From Paraspadella gotoi (taxonomy: Eukaryota > Chaetognatha), in assembly GCA_051294375.1 (NCBI GenBank), contig CM119271.1, positions 13,321,039 to 13,385,038 on the forward strand: a stretch of 64,000 nt of DNA, given 5' to 3'. Positions 12,301-25,400 of the stretch are shown here, piece by piece (the stretch's first letter is position 1; each line of letters opens with the position of its first letter). Position numbers and translations under genes: made by a program. A model generated the notes under the pieces. The model made no database searches, was not told the DNA's origin, and was given only the letters and a program-made list of their open reading frames with translations.

Positions 12301-13873
12301 AGGAGAGAGGACGTAGATAGTCGATTCATTCAATCCTGAAAGGAGATGAAGTATTAATATTTAACCTTGCAACTCATTCTAATTTGCACTATTGCAGCAT
12401 TTGGAAGAGACTCTAAACGAATTACACATCATTGTGGATACTTCGAATTACTTACAGATCTCAGTTTAAGTATTTTATACACAACCTTTCTCTCTTTTAC
12501 TTTCATTGACTGGAAATTTTTTTTAAAAAACAATTCCATTTCGCTTTGGAATCGAATAATATTAATCCAATTTTAGCAGCCACGCATCGCTAATTTCCAC
12601 CTCCTCGCCAGATGGTCAACAACACAACGATCCTTACCACCGACCTTCGCCGCTCTTAACTCACCCTCTTGAGCTCCGTCGTTTGACCTTCTGCACACCT
12701 TCTCCTCCCCTGGACCTTCATTGCCTGTCGTCAAAGAAAGCCTTGAGCTTCTCCACCCGAGCGGCCCTATCCTCTGCGGCGTTTTCTCTCTTCTTCCTCC
12801 TTCTTCTTGCGGATCTTGTGCCGATCCGAGACCGACTTTCGAGTCATGTAGAACTGGTGGTAGATTGTGATTGATTGATTGGTCGATTGAGTCTCACGAT
12901 TGGCGATGTTGATATTAGCGATTGACTGACGATCGTTATGATGAATAAAAAGAGCAATTCAGGTCGATTTATTGATGGCTGCTTTCAAACGATTGTTTGA
13001 TTGATTGCTCAGTTTTTTGCATGATTGATTAAAATTTAAGAAATTGAGCGATAAGGGTTGATTGTTTAAATGATTGTTTGATTGATTTTTCGGTTTAACG
13101 AGTAGATTTTTGCTAATTGATTGTTTGTTTGATCATTTACGATCCAAACGTGTTGGAATTAATCAAATGGGTCGGTTTGTGCAGCAGAGTCCAACAATTG
13201 ATATTATAGATAATAATTTGAGTGATTGATTGAACCGTGATGATTTATTTCAATCTCGTTGGTCTTTAATTGTTAATTTATTTATTGGTTGAAAGAATAG
13301 ATTGATTGGCCAATACGATTATTGAATTGATTTCTGACTTTACTTTGTTATTTGATTTATTGCATAAAAAAAAAAGCTTCAATCCTGGTCGATTTATTGA
13401 ATGGCGTTCAATGATTGTTATTTTTGATTGATCTCAGTGATTCTTCGCATGACTTGATTTATTTAGTTTGCATTGGTCTGATTCTTTTTATTAACGCTGG
13501 CACCATGGCCAGTTTCTTCGATCTGTAATAATTCCTGATGTTTTTCTGAGATGGGACCGAATGATGGCCTTCTTCTCCGCGATCTTCCCCTATGTAGGTG
13601 AGCATATTGACCGAGCACCTTGCGGATTGTGGCAGAACTGCACTCTTGAGTGACAGACGGAAGGGGCTACTCTCCGGATCTCCTCCAGTTTGAGGGCGGA
13701 CGCCGCGCGGCAACAATCACCTGTGCGGTGGGTTGGGGAGGTGAGGAGAGAGAGAGGAGTGGGGAGAGGGTTAGAGAAGAGAGAGAGAGAGTAGAGAGAG
13801 AGAGAGAGAGAAAGAGAGAGAGCGATGAGAGGAAGAAAGGAAAACAGACTGAAAGGTAGAGAGAGAGAGAATG

Positions 13874-13913
<40 letters not shown>

Positions 13914-16900
13914 CAAGAGAGAGAGAAAGAGAGAGAGACATCAACAAAAAGAGAGAGAGAGAGACAGAAGAAATTAAGAAGAACGAGAAGAGAGAGAGAA
14001 GAGAGACAGAAGAAAAGAGAAGAGTCAGCTAAAGAGCAAGAGCAGAGAGAACAGAGAAGAGAGACATGAAACAAAACAAGATCAAACCTTAGTGTGCCCG
14101 TCCTGAAAATCATCGGGTCGAGACCCGAGGCGGCAAAGCCTTATTGGCACACCCTTTGGGGTCGTCCTTTCATCGTCGAGCCGAAGATCTTTGGGGGCGA
14201 GGATGGAATAAGCGCGCCATCGAGCGCGAGTTAGGGCACGCTTGTTGCGAGTGCAGACCCTAACATGCAGATGCGGATCCTGAAGGGTGGCGCAGGGACG
14301 ACATAGGTGAGACACTGGTGAGAGCGTCGTACGCCGTACATTGTACGGACTTGTAGTGAACATGAAGGCGTTTCAAAGGTTTTCGAAAAAAATTGGTAAA
14401 AATTTTTTAAAAATACTTATACCAATAAAGACTTTTTTTAGTTTTTTAAAATTACAAATGTATAAAATTAATTAAGCTACTTTCATTATTGGGAGAAAGG
14501 ATATAGAAGATGCATACTATTGACAACATCAGTGGTTTAAAACATTCTTTCTTGGATAACATTTGGATATTTTCATTCGTATATAGTATACAATGCACTT
14601 GCTTTGACATTCAACTTTACTTAATAATTCGAAACGAACTGCTAACTCTTACTTAACCTTCGAGCACTCCGTTGCAGGTGAGTTGCATACGCAATTACAA
14701 GCGAGCGCCGATGATGGACCAGACTTTCTTTGATCTCGTTGGAATTGAATGCATCTAAAATACGATTAAATCAATCGATCAAGCTAAGAAGATAAATAAA
14801 CAAAGGTGCTATATAAAATTTACAGAAGCTATGCCACGATTATCTCAGGAGGTCACTTTACCGACCTAAGCACACTTATCCTTCCATCACCAAAAAGATG
14901 TTTGACCTTTACAAACTTATTCGACATGGCGGATAAATAGTATGAATTGCGAACCAACTTTGTCTCAAAATAATTTGACTCTATTTTCACTAAAACTGAC
15001 ACGATAAACAGTTCTTTAAAATGCCTGTCACGTCAGTCATGTCTCATAATGAGAGCCTTGAACTCATTCACAAGAATCCGACGATAAACTAACTTCACCA
15101 TTAAAACATTCCGGAAGATTCAGACCACTATAGTTATTCTCTCTTGACCTCTACCCCCCGCTCATCCAACCTCACCTGACGAAGTGAGGGTGAGTCGAGT
15201 TCAAGTCTTTCATGAGTTTGTGAAGCGATTTCTCTGTGAGCGGCTGAGATGTCATGAGCGCCGATCCTTTTTCTTTTCACCGGTGGTCCTTCTCGGTGAA
15301 CGACGAGGGCCACGACTTGACTTGAGGCGCGGACTGCATCAATGTTCACGACGGCCCTCGTTCACGGGTCCTGAAGATGAAGTGATGAGTGACATGAATG
15401 TAATGGAATGAATGAATGCTGAAGTCGTGAATGAATGAAGTTGAAGTTGAGAATTTATTAAATGAATATAAAAATGATGAATGAATGCGCATGAATGAAT
15501 GGAATGAAATGAAGATGATGATGAACTGATGAATGAATGAAATAATTGAACGTTTAAATTATAGAGGAACGAATATAATGAATGAATAAACGTGAGTAAG
15601 TATTTGAAACTGACGCTTATTTCTTAAACAACCACCCAGTAACGTTGTATTCCAACAACGCCGGCGCGTAATGACACAGAGCAAAGTTGGGGCCTCTGCG
15701 GGTTCGACCCTTTTTCGGCGGTTCGGCTTCCACGAAAGCAATGCGTGCTTCCCCAAGGATGTGTTCCCCATCAACTTCTCCAGTGTAAGGTTCTTGTCGG
15801 AGGCTTGGGACGATGCAACCTCTTCCTTCCAAAGATGGAGAGCACGCCCATCTTTTTCTCGATTCAGGTCTCGATGTCTTCACCAGAATCCATGCCAACA
15901 GTCGATGTGAAGGCCCATTGGATGATGCGCTCTCTTCGCCTTGTACTCTTCCTGCTCTTGGACGGAACATGTGATGGTTGAAAGACACTGCTGCATGCCT
16001 CTCGTTGGTTGTAGTTTGATGAGGAGCTGCTCCAAGACGTTGAAGCTCTAGAATCTCCGAAAGCCGGGCAATGTCAAGACGCCGATGAAATGCTTCTCTC
16101 GGGGATTGGGGGAGATAGTCGTGTCTCAGAGAATCGTTGCCAAACTGCGACGATCCAATCGAATACAAAACTGTAGCGAAGAGAGATTTGCTCGTTGGCG
16201 GAAACGAGAAATTCTACTTTGGTCTCCACTTTTGTAACCCTTTTGTTCACAGAAAATCTTTGCCCACCTTCAACTTGGGCTTCATGAAGGTGTGCGACGA
16301 AGAAGTCGGGTCGATGCCCGAGCAGCTGGGCAAGAATGACGCGTCCGTCCATGCCGTCGGGGCTCTGCTTGTTCTTCGCGACCCTTTTGGCGCCACTTTC
16401 GCGTGCCGGGATGGGCGATTGGCGATGGTAGCCTTGTTTAGGCAATGCCGTCTTGGTCGGCCTGAGTAAAGCCTAGAGTGATCAGGGCAGTGTCAGTGGC
16501 CCTCATTTCCTCGCCATCGTCCCATGCCTAGCAGACGTTCGGTCGATGCATTCACCCTGGCTGATGAAGTAGTACTGCCCTGGGTCGGGCTTTTCTGGGA
16601 CAAGATACCGCACATGTGGGGTACTGAGGATAAGCCATTGTGGATGCACTCGGTGGTAGAAAGATGTTGGTTAGTTTTCTCTTGCGATCTCCCAGCTGGA
16701 ATGTGATGCGGGACTCTCTCCAGCAGAGTAAGTTTCGGATGTCGGCTGCTAGTCGCGATCTTCCATGTTGGAGCTCGACAACTGGATTCTGATGAACTTA
16801 CCCTAGTGGACCCTGAGATTTAAAACGTTTATAATTCAATTTTAAAACAATAGAAAAATTAGGAGAAACTCTGAAAAAATAGAAAGTACGAACTATGTAA

Positions 16901-18530
16901 AATTGAATAAAAATTGAATATATTTTTAATATTAAAAATAGTTTTGAAATAGTTTAACAAAATTATTTTTGAAAGTTTGCTCTAAGAAATTTAAATTTTA
17001 TTTCAATAACTTAATTTTTTGTAGTTGATTTTTTATAAAATTGGTATAATGCATGATTTTCAGTAATCTAATTTTAACCAACACTTTGGCATACTTTTAG
17101 AACCTACTCTACCGAATCTTGAGGAATTGTTATTCCTCAACAGTGCTTCGGCGTTGCCATACGCCTCACAACGGCGGGTTTTGGCTTTGAAATGCTCTGC
17201 TCTTTCAAGAGACCGGCGTTTTCGAGACTTGGTGCGCGCCTTGGAAACTTGGGGGCCGTTGGGGGGGCGTGGTCGGCCGGCAGTTTGAGGGCGTAGTACT
17301 ATGCAACACCTTCTTGGTGTTCTCAGTCTTGGCCCGCCTTCCTGACTCGCCGGTGATCAGTGAGACTGTTCCTTGTGCTTTTGTCCATAATGATGAACAT
17401 AGGTTTTAATTAGATGGTTTAAAAAAGTCGTTTATATTATTTTCTTTTTGCACCATTCTTTTTGCACATTTCATTTAATAATACAATGCATTGTAGTCTA
17501 AATTGTCTTAACCAAAGATTAAAAATAATACAGTTTTAGTGGAGCCAAAAAAAAACTGTCAAAAAATTCACAACATTTTTTAAAATTCAAAATAAATTTA
17601 AAACTGTCAAAAAAAAACTTTGCAATAAATCATTTTAAATAAAATAAAAGTCTTTCATTATTAGTTCTTATGTAAGCTATTTGAAGCCTCCCAATTGTAT
17701 TTAATTAGCAAGCTTTATTCGACCTCCATTTCAATTGTTCTCCTTTGGACTCACCCTACTCCTAAGTAAATTGGCAAGGCCCCGTTCAGCGATTGGGTAC
17801 AAGATGCGGCGGCGCCTCGTTCCTTCTCTGTTTCCTGTAGTAATCTCTCACTGACCGCTGAGTTGTACAACATGAGTCCACTTGTAAGGGTTGATACAGA
17901 TGCAGTAAGAGGCCAGAGTAGGTGTTAGATCTTGCAAGAACTTTCGTTAACGCGTTCTCAGATTGTGCAGAACGCACCGGCTTCTGTTGACGCCGACGGG
18001 ACACAAGTTCGACATGTCCTTCTTGCCTGGGGGGGGGGGGGCGGGATCATCCACATTACATCTACCTCTTCATTCTTGCAGATCTGTTCATTAGATTCGA
18101 CACATATGCAGAATACCAATTTTAATGCTTTGATTTTTGACAAATTGAAATTTGAATTATAATATCTAAACTTTTACCCGTATCGAATTTCCACACTTAG
18201 CATAATTTTAACTATCAACTAGAAAAAAAAAATTAGAACGTTCGTTCGACTCACTAAATCAAATCAATCAATCTATCTGATCACCTCTGACGCAAAGCGA
18301 AGTCACATCAAAATAACTCAACTCAGTCTACCCAAATCAATCCCCAAAAAATTACTATTCTCAAAATTTGGGGCGGATTCCTCATCCCAACACTCCGCCT
18401 TGGGCACGTGAACGACAGTGTTCTTCGCCGTCTCTACTTTTCGCCATTTGAATCCTGCCTTGGTCTTTTGCTTATGGTTCTTTGATGTAGACTTCTCCGG
18501 ATCCGCTAACCACAACACGCGGTCTAATGG
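11113..18530 (-). other. Error-rich antisense copy of myosin exons 14 back to 3
   Basis: Read on the minus strand, the exons appear in order toward the 5' end: exon 14 (about 11165-11365), 13 (about 11950-12215), 12 (12690-12855), 11 (13500-13720), 10 (14095-14290), 9 (14690-14755), 8 (15175-15370), 7 (15630-15900), 6 (15900-16800), the P-loop exon (17113-17385), exon 4 (17765-18035) and exon 3 (18390-18517). All are broken by one-base indels. It spans exon 3 through intron 3 into exon 4 without interruption. This shows that the sequence inserted at 19365-27090 is not part of intron 3. Confidence 0.85.
17113..17385 (-). pseudogene. P-loop exon of the myosin motor, antisense noisy copy
   Basis: The minus strand decodes to LLITGES, a P-loop with AKTENTKKV, and a downstream block ending EAYGNA...NNNSSRF, the nucleotide-binding and switch I region of a class II motor. 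Reading it requires several frame corrections. The better forward copy at 27.8 kb has lost nearly all of this exon, so these antisense copies are the only place in the window where the catalytic P-loop can be read. Confidence 0.8.
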
Positions 18531-19034
18531 GGGGGGCGCGTTGTTGATGTTAGGTTGGGGGGTCATCAAAGGTAGAAACTAATCCATCACTTGTTTATAT
18601 GTTGTTCCATTGTTCCAGAGAAGACGAAACCCCAAGCACCCATTCTCAGTAATTGATAAATATTAATGTAAGATTTAGACAATTTAGAAAATTAGGAAAG
18701 AAATATAAAAGAAATAAAATAAAATCGTAAATCTCAGATGTTTTGGTTTTTTTTAAATTTGAAACATCAAAATAATTTATAAATAGTTTTTACGATTTTC
18801 ATTGTTGCTTTTTTAGATGATTTACATTTTTATTGCATCGTTAATAAAATTGTTTCTACTTTAGACGGAACAAAATATAAAATCTTTTTAAAGTTATCAT
18901 TAAAATGATAAAAGTATCATTCAAAATTTTGATGATATTTTATGTATATAATCTAGTAAAATTTTCAATATTGGAATAAAATTTTAAATTAAACGATGAT
19001 TTCGATTTAATCCATTGCATCCCGCTTTATTTAG

Positions 19035-19190
19035 ACCGCGTGTTGGGTTACGGATCCAGAGGAAGTCTACATCAAAGGAACCATAAGCAAAGACCAAGGA
19101 GATAAATGCGAAGTGGAGACGGCGAAGAACACTGTCGTCACTGTGCCCAAGGCGGAGTGTTGGGAGAGGAATCCGCCCAAATTTGAGAAG
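19035..19190 (+). CDS. Myosin heavy chain exon 3, N-terminal SH3-like subdomain
   Basis: The acceptor TTTAG ends at 19034 and the donor GTAATT begins at 19191. The exon is 52 codons, phase 0 at both ends. It encodes the small SH3-like barrel at the start of class II motors: a CWVTDPEE entry, a VETAKNTVVTVPK strand pair, and an exit NPPKFEK that in the family precedes the 'EDM' segment found in exon 4. The sequence is clean and open, unlike the antisense copy at 18390-18517. It was previously hard to see because the exon is short and flanked by gaps. Confidence 0.88.
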
Positions 19191-19339
19191 GTAATTTTTT
19201 GGGGATTGATTGGGTAGACTGATTGATTTATTTGATTGATCGTTTGCGTCAGAGGGTGATCGATAGATTGATTGATTTGATTTAGTGATCGAACGAACGT
19301 TTAATTTTTTTTTTTTATTGATAATTAAAATTATGCTAA

Positions 19340-19364
19340 NNNNNNNNNNNNNNNNNNNNNNNNN
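19340..19364. other. Assembly gap (25 N)
   Basis: The gap sits in myosin intron 3. The antisense copy at 18.19 kb continues straight across the equivalent point, so the true missing sequence is short. Confidence 0.98.
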
Positions 19365-22300
19365 AGAGCACGCACGAGAAGCAGAGCAGAGACGGCAGTA
19401 AGATCGTCTTCAGCCCACCGGATTCCAACAAAACCAAAGAAAGTACCAACAAAAATCAAACAGTTTGTTTTACTTCACGGAGATGGATTTGTCCACATTT
19501 CGTGCTTCTCCGTCAAAAGTCTGCGGATGTGGGCCCATGCTTTGAATTCCGGAAGTACTGAAGTTTATCTCAATTCCGATTCGTGACCGGCAATTACCCC
19601 GCTTCGGTTTGCTGTACTGAGATCGTCTGTCCCGATTTTTGCAAACTGCCACCTTTGTTCGACCTCAGGAGCGAGATGGCGGCCGGTCTTGACCCGAATT
19701 TTTCCGTGTGCTAACGCCAGGTTTGTTTTTGGAATGATGTGGAGTTTGAGTGGTTTCTAAGAAATTCGTGGCTAGTGTTGGAACTTTCACGTTCATTTTG
19801 GTCGTAGCGCAATTTTAATTTTAAAATTTAATGACATTCAGAAAAGCGAACGTATACTCAACATATTCAAGTCGCGTCATTGTAATTCTGTCGTTCAGAC
19901 CGTTAAAGACAAATGTGATTTCTTTCGTTAGCTTACAATTTCAGGAGCCTGGTTAGCACCATATTAACTTGGAAAGATAACTTCAGACTTTAAATCTACT
20001 ATGGTTTTAAAATTTTATAAAATTCTACTAATGGATTCGTTTTGTTTACTAGTTCATATATTTATTCAATTATTGCATTACCTAGCATTCATTATTATTC
20101 TTTCAGCCCCTGCATTGAATGACGTCCTGATGGATTGATTGATTGATTCATATATTTATCCTATTTTTATTTCATTAATGATCTTTTATAACATGTCGTG
20201 GGTGTGTGATTCAATCTTCATTATCTAATTGAATTCCTTCATCCATCATTCCATCATCCATGGGCTCATCCATCCATCTCATCCATCCCATCATCCATCG
20301 CCATAGCCGCACCTCCATCCATAGTTCCCTTACCCATCGCGGAAGCCTGCGGCCTATTTGTCCTTACCATGTTCGATAACAACATCATATCTGCACTGTT
20401 GACCTTGTCAACTGATCATGTAACTATGGCATGTGCTTCCATCGCTCGTGCAACTTGTTTCCTCCTACCGCCTCTCGCACAATGGTGGCGCCTCAGAAGT
20501 CCATAGAGGGCGGACGGCCGGCCGTCTTGCGGCGCGCCTTTACGTGTCCAAGGATTTGATGTCGTTGTGCGCGATTGGCGCCGCTTGACTTGAGCCAAGC
20601 GTCAGCAGCCGGTTCGTGCTCGCTCGCGAATGGAGGGCGGCTTTTACTTGAGCACCGGTGGAAGGAGGAAGAGGAGGATGAAGGGGAAGAGACAGAGAGG
20701 ATGAGAGAGAGAGAGAGCAGAGAGAGAGAGAGAGCAAGGACGTAGATATGTCTGATTCCATCAATCCTGAAAGGAGATGAAGATAAATATTTAAACCTGG
20801 CAACTCATCTAATTTGCTGCCTATTGCAGGCATTTGGAAGAGATCTAAACGAATACGACATCATTGTGGATACTTCAGAATTACTTACAGATCTCATTTA
20901 AGTATTTTATACACACCTTTCTCTCGTTTTTTACTTTCGATTGACTGAAGTTTTTTTAAAAAAACAATTCCATTTCGCTTTGGAATCGAATAATATTAAA
21001 TTCCATTTTAGCAGGCCCGGCATCGCGTAAATTTCCACCTCCTCGGCCAGAATGGTCAAACACCAACGATCGCTTACCACCGACCTTGCGCCGCTCTTAA
21101 CTCACCCTCTTGAGACTCCGTCGTTGAGCTTCTGCACACCTTCTCCTCTCCCTGACCTTCATTGCCGTCCGTCTAAAGAAAGCCTATGAGCTTTCCACCG
21201 ACGAGCGGCGCCGTATCCTCTGCGGCGTTTCTCTCTCTTCTTCCTTACCTTCTTCTTTGCGCGATCTTTGCCGATCCCGAGACCGACTTTCGTAGATCAT
21301 GTAGAACTGGTACGCGCGGTAGAATTGTGATTGGATTGATTCGGTCGAGTTGACGTCTCACCGATTGCCGAGTGTGTGATTTTAGTTAGCGATCTGACTG
21401 GACGATCGTTATTGATGAATAAAAAGAGGCATCGGTCGATTTATTGAATGGCTGTCTTTTCAAACGTATTGTTTGATGTGATTGCTCAGATTTTTTGGGC
21501 AATGATTGATGTAAGAATTTACAGGAAATTGAGCGAGTAAGGGTTGATTGTTTAAATGATTGTGTGTTGATTGATTTTTCGGTTTTAACTGAGATAGATT
21601 TTGCTAATTGATTGTTGTTGAATCATTTAACGATCCAAACTGTTGGAAGTATCAAATGGTCGGGTTTGTGCAGCAGAGTCCACAATGTGATATTATAGAT
21701 AATAACTTTGAGTGATTGATTCGAACCGTGATTGATTTTTATCAATCTCGTTGTGACTTTATATTGTTAACTTTATTTATTGGTTGAAAGTAATAGATTG
21801 ATTTGGCCATATACGTATTATTCTGAATTGATTCTTCTGACTTTTCTTTGTTATTTGACTTTATTGCATAAACAAAAGCTCAATCCATTATGAGTCGATT
21901 TATGTGGATATGGCGATGATTGTATTTTTGATATGTATTTCTCAGCTGATTCTTCGGGCATGCACTTATGTTTATTTTAGTTTGCATTGGTTGATTCTTT
22001 TTATTAACGCTGGCACCATGGCCGTTCTTCGATCTGTAATAATTCCTGCATTGTTGTTTCTGAGATGGGACCCGAATGATGGCTTTTCTTTCCGCGACTG
22101 CTTCCCCTATCGTAGGCTGAGCATATTTGAACCGAGGCACCTTGCGGTATTGTGGCAGACAACTTGCTCTCTTGATGACGAGACGGAAGCGGGCAGCTCT
22201 CCGCGATCCTCTCCAGTTTGAGAGGCGACGCCGCGCGGCAACAATCACCTGTGGCGGTGGGTTGGGGAGGTGAGAGGAGAGAGGGGTGGGTGACGAGGGT

Positions 22301-22398
22301 TAGAGAAGAGAGAGAGAGATAGAGAGGAGAGAGAGAGAGGAGAGAGAGCGAATGAGGAGGAGAGAGAGAGGAAGAACCAGACTGAAATTAAGAAAACG

Positions 22399-22443
<45 letters not shown>

Positions 22444-25400
22444 AAGAGAGAGAGAAGAGAGAGAGAGGGACATTTCAACTACAAAAAGAAGAGAGAACAG
22501 AGAGAAATTAAGAACGAACGAGAAAGAGACGAGAGAACAGAGAGACAGAAGAGACAAGAGAAAAGTAGACATCAGACTAAAGAGCAAAGAGACAGAGAGA
22601 CCACAAGAGAAAAGAGGAGACATTGACAACAAACACAAGTATTCAACCCTTCTAGTGTGCGCCAGTCCTGAAAATCATCGGGGTCGAGACCCCACGAGGC
22701 GGGCAACAGCCTTATTGGCAGCACCCTTTGGGGTCGTCTTCATCGTCGAGTCCGAACAGATCTTGGGGGCGTAGGATGGAATAAGCGCGCCATCGACGTC
22801 GAGTAGGGCAGCTTGTTGGCGAGTGCAGACCCTCAACATGCAGATGCGGATTCGCGTGAAGGTGGGCGCACTGGTGACCGACATAGGATGAGACCTGGTG
22901 AGAGCGTCGTACGCCGTACATTGTACGGACATTGAGTGAAACATTGAAGGGCGTTTACAAAGGTTTTTCGAAAAAAATTGGTAAAGAATTTTAAAAAATA
23001 CCCTTATACCATAAGCTCTCTTTTTAGTTTTTTTCTAAACATTACAAATAAGTATGACCAAATTAATTATAGCTACTTTCATATTGGGAGAAAGGATATA
23101 GAAGATGCATATCTATTGACAACATAGTGGTTTAAAAACATTCTTTCTTGGATAACATTTGATATTTCATATCGTATATAGTATTCAATGCATTGCTTCG
23201 AACATTCAACTTACCTTAAACATTCGAAACGAACTCGCTAACTCTTACTTAACCTTCGAGCACTCCGTTGCAGGTGAGTTTGCATAGCCGCAATTACAAG
23301 CGGAGGCCCAGATGATGTGACCAGACTTTCTTTGATCTCGTTTGGAATGATGCATCTACAAATACATAAATCAATCGATCAAGTCGCTAAGAGATGATAA
23401 ATAAAACAAAGGTTGCTATATAACAATTTACAGAAGCTATGCCACGATTATCTGCAGGAGGTCACTTTACCTGACCTAAAAGCACACTTATCCTTCCATC
23501 ACAAAAAGAGTTTGACCCTTTACAAACTATTCGACATGGGCGGATAAAAGTATGAATCGTGGAACCAACTTTGTCTCAAATAATTTGAACTCTATTTTCA
23601 CTGAAAACTGACCACGATAAACAGTCTTAAAATGCCTAGGTCTACGTCATGTCATGTCTCTATAATGAGAGATCACTTGAACTCACTTCCAAGAATCCGA
23701 CGATGAAACTAACTCACACCATTAAAAACATCCGCGAAGGATCACGTACACTATAGTTATTCTCTCTTGACGCTCTACGCTCGCCGCTCCATCCAACTCA
23801 CCTGATCGAAGCTGAGGGTGAGTTCAAGTTCAAGGTCTTTCATTGAGTTTGTGAAGGCGGATTTCTCTGTGCAGCGGCCATGACGAATGGTCATGAGCGC
23901 CGATCCTTTCTTCTTTTCAACCGGTGTCCCTTACCTCTGGTGAACCGACGAGGGCCACGACCTTGACTCTGAGCGGCGGACTGGGATCAATGTTCACGCG
24001 ACGGCCCTCGTTCACGGGTCCTGAAAGATGAAGTGATGAGTGACATGAATGTCAATGGAATGAAATTGAATGCTGAGTCGTGAATTGAAATGAAGTTGAA
24101 GTTGCAGAATTTACTTAAATGAAATTAAAAATGATGAATGAATGGATGAATGAATGAATGAAATGGAATGATTGAATGAATGAACTGATGAATGAATGAA
24201 TAATTGAACGTTTATTATAGAGGAAACGAATATAATGAATGAATAAACGTGAGTAAGTATTGAAACTGACCTTATTCTTAAACAACCACCCAGTAAACGT
24301 TTGTATCCACAACGCCGGCCGTAATGACACAGGCAAAGTGGGCCCTGCGGGTTCGACACCTTTTTCGACGGCGTTACGGCTTCCACGAAAGCAGCTCGTG
24401 CTCCCAGGATGTGTTCCCCATCAACTTCTCCAGGTAAGGTCTTGTCGGAGTGCTTGGGGACGATGCTACCTCTTCCTTCCAAAGATTGGAGAGCACGCCC
24501 ATCTTTTTTCTCGATCAGTCGTCGATGGTCTTTCACCATATATCCATGCCAACAGTCGATGAAGGCCCATTGTGTGATGGCTCTCTTCGCCTTGTACTCT
24601 TCCTCGCTCTTGGACGAACATGTGATGGTTGAAAGAACTGCTGCATGCTCTCGTTGGTGTAGTTTTGATGAGGAGCTGCTCCAATAGACGTTGAAGCGCT
24701 ACGAGATCTCCGAAAGCCGGGCAATGTCGAAGACGGCCGATGAAATGCCTTCTCTCGCGGTTGGGGTGTCGTGTCTCAGAGAATTCCTGGTTTGACCAAA
24801 CTGCGAACGATCAATCTGATGTACAAATACTGTAGCTTGAAGAGAGGATTTGGCTCGTTGGCGGAAACCTCGAGAAAAATTCTACTTTTGGTCTCCGCAC
24901 GTTTTTGTAACCCTTTTGCTTCACAGAAAATCTTTGCCCACCTTCAAGCTTGGGGCTTCATCGAAGTGTGTGCGACGAAGAAGTCGGGTCGATGCCCGAG
25001 CAGCTTTTGGGACAAGAACGTGAAGCGTCCGTCCATGCCGTCGGGCTCTGCTATGTCTCCTATCCTGCGACCCTTTTTGGCGCCACTTTCGCGTTGCCGC
25101 GGATGGGCGTTTGGCGATGGTAGCGCTTGTAGGCAATGCCGTTTGGTCGGCACTGAAGTAAAAAGCCTAGAGTGATCCAGGGCAGTGGTCAGTGGCCCTC
25201 ATTTCCTGCCATGGCGTTCCATTTGCCTAGCAGACGGGTTCAGGTCCCGATTTGCCATTTTCACCCATGGCTGAATGAAGTAGTACTGGCCCTGGGTCGG
25301 GCTTTTCCTGGGAACAAGACTTACCGCACATGGCGTGGTACTCGAGGATAAGCCATTGTGGATGCAGCTCAGCTGGTACGGAAGATAGTTTGGTAGTTTC

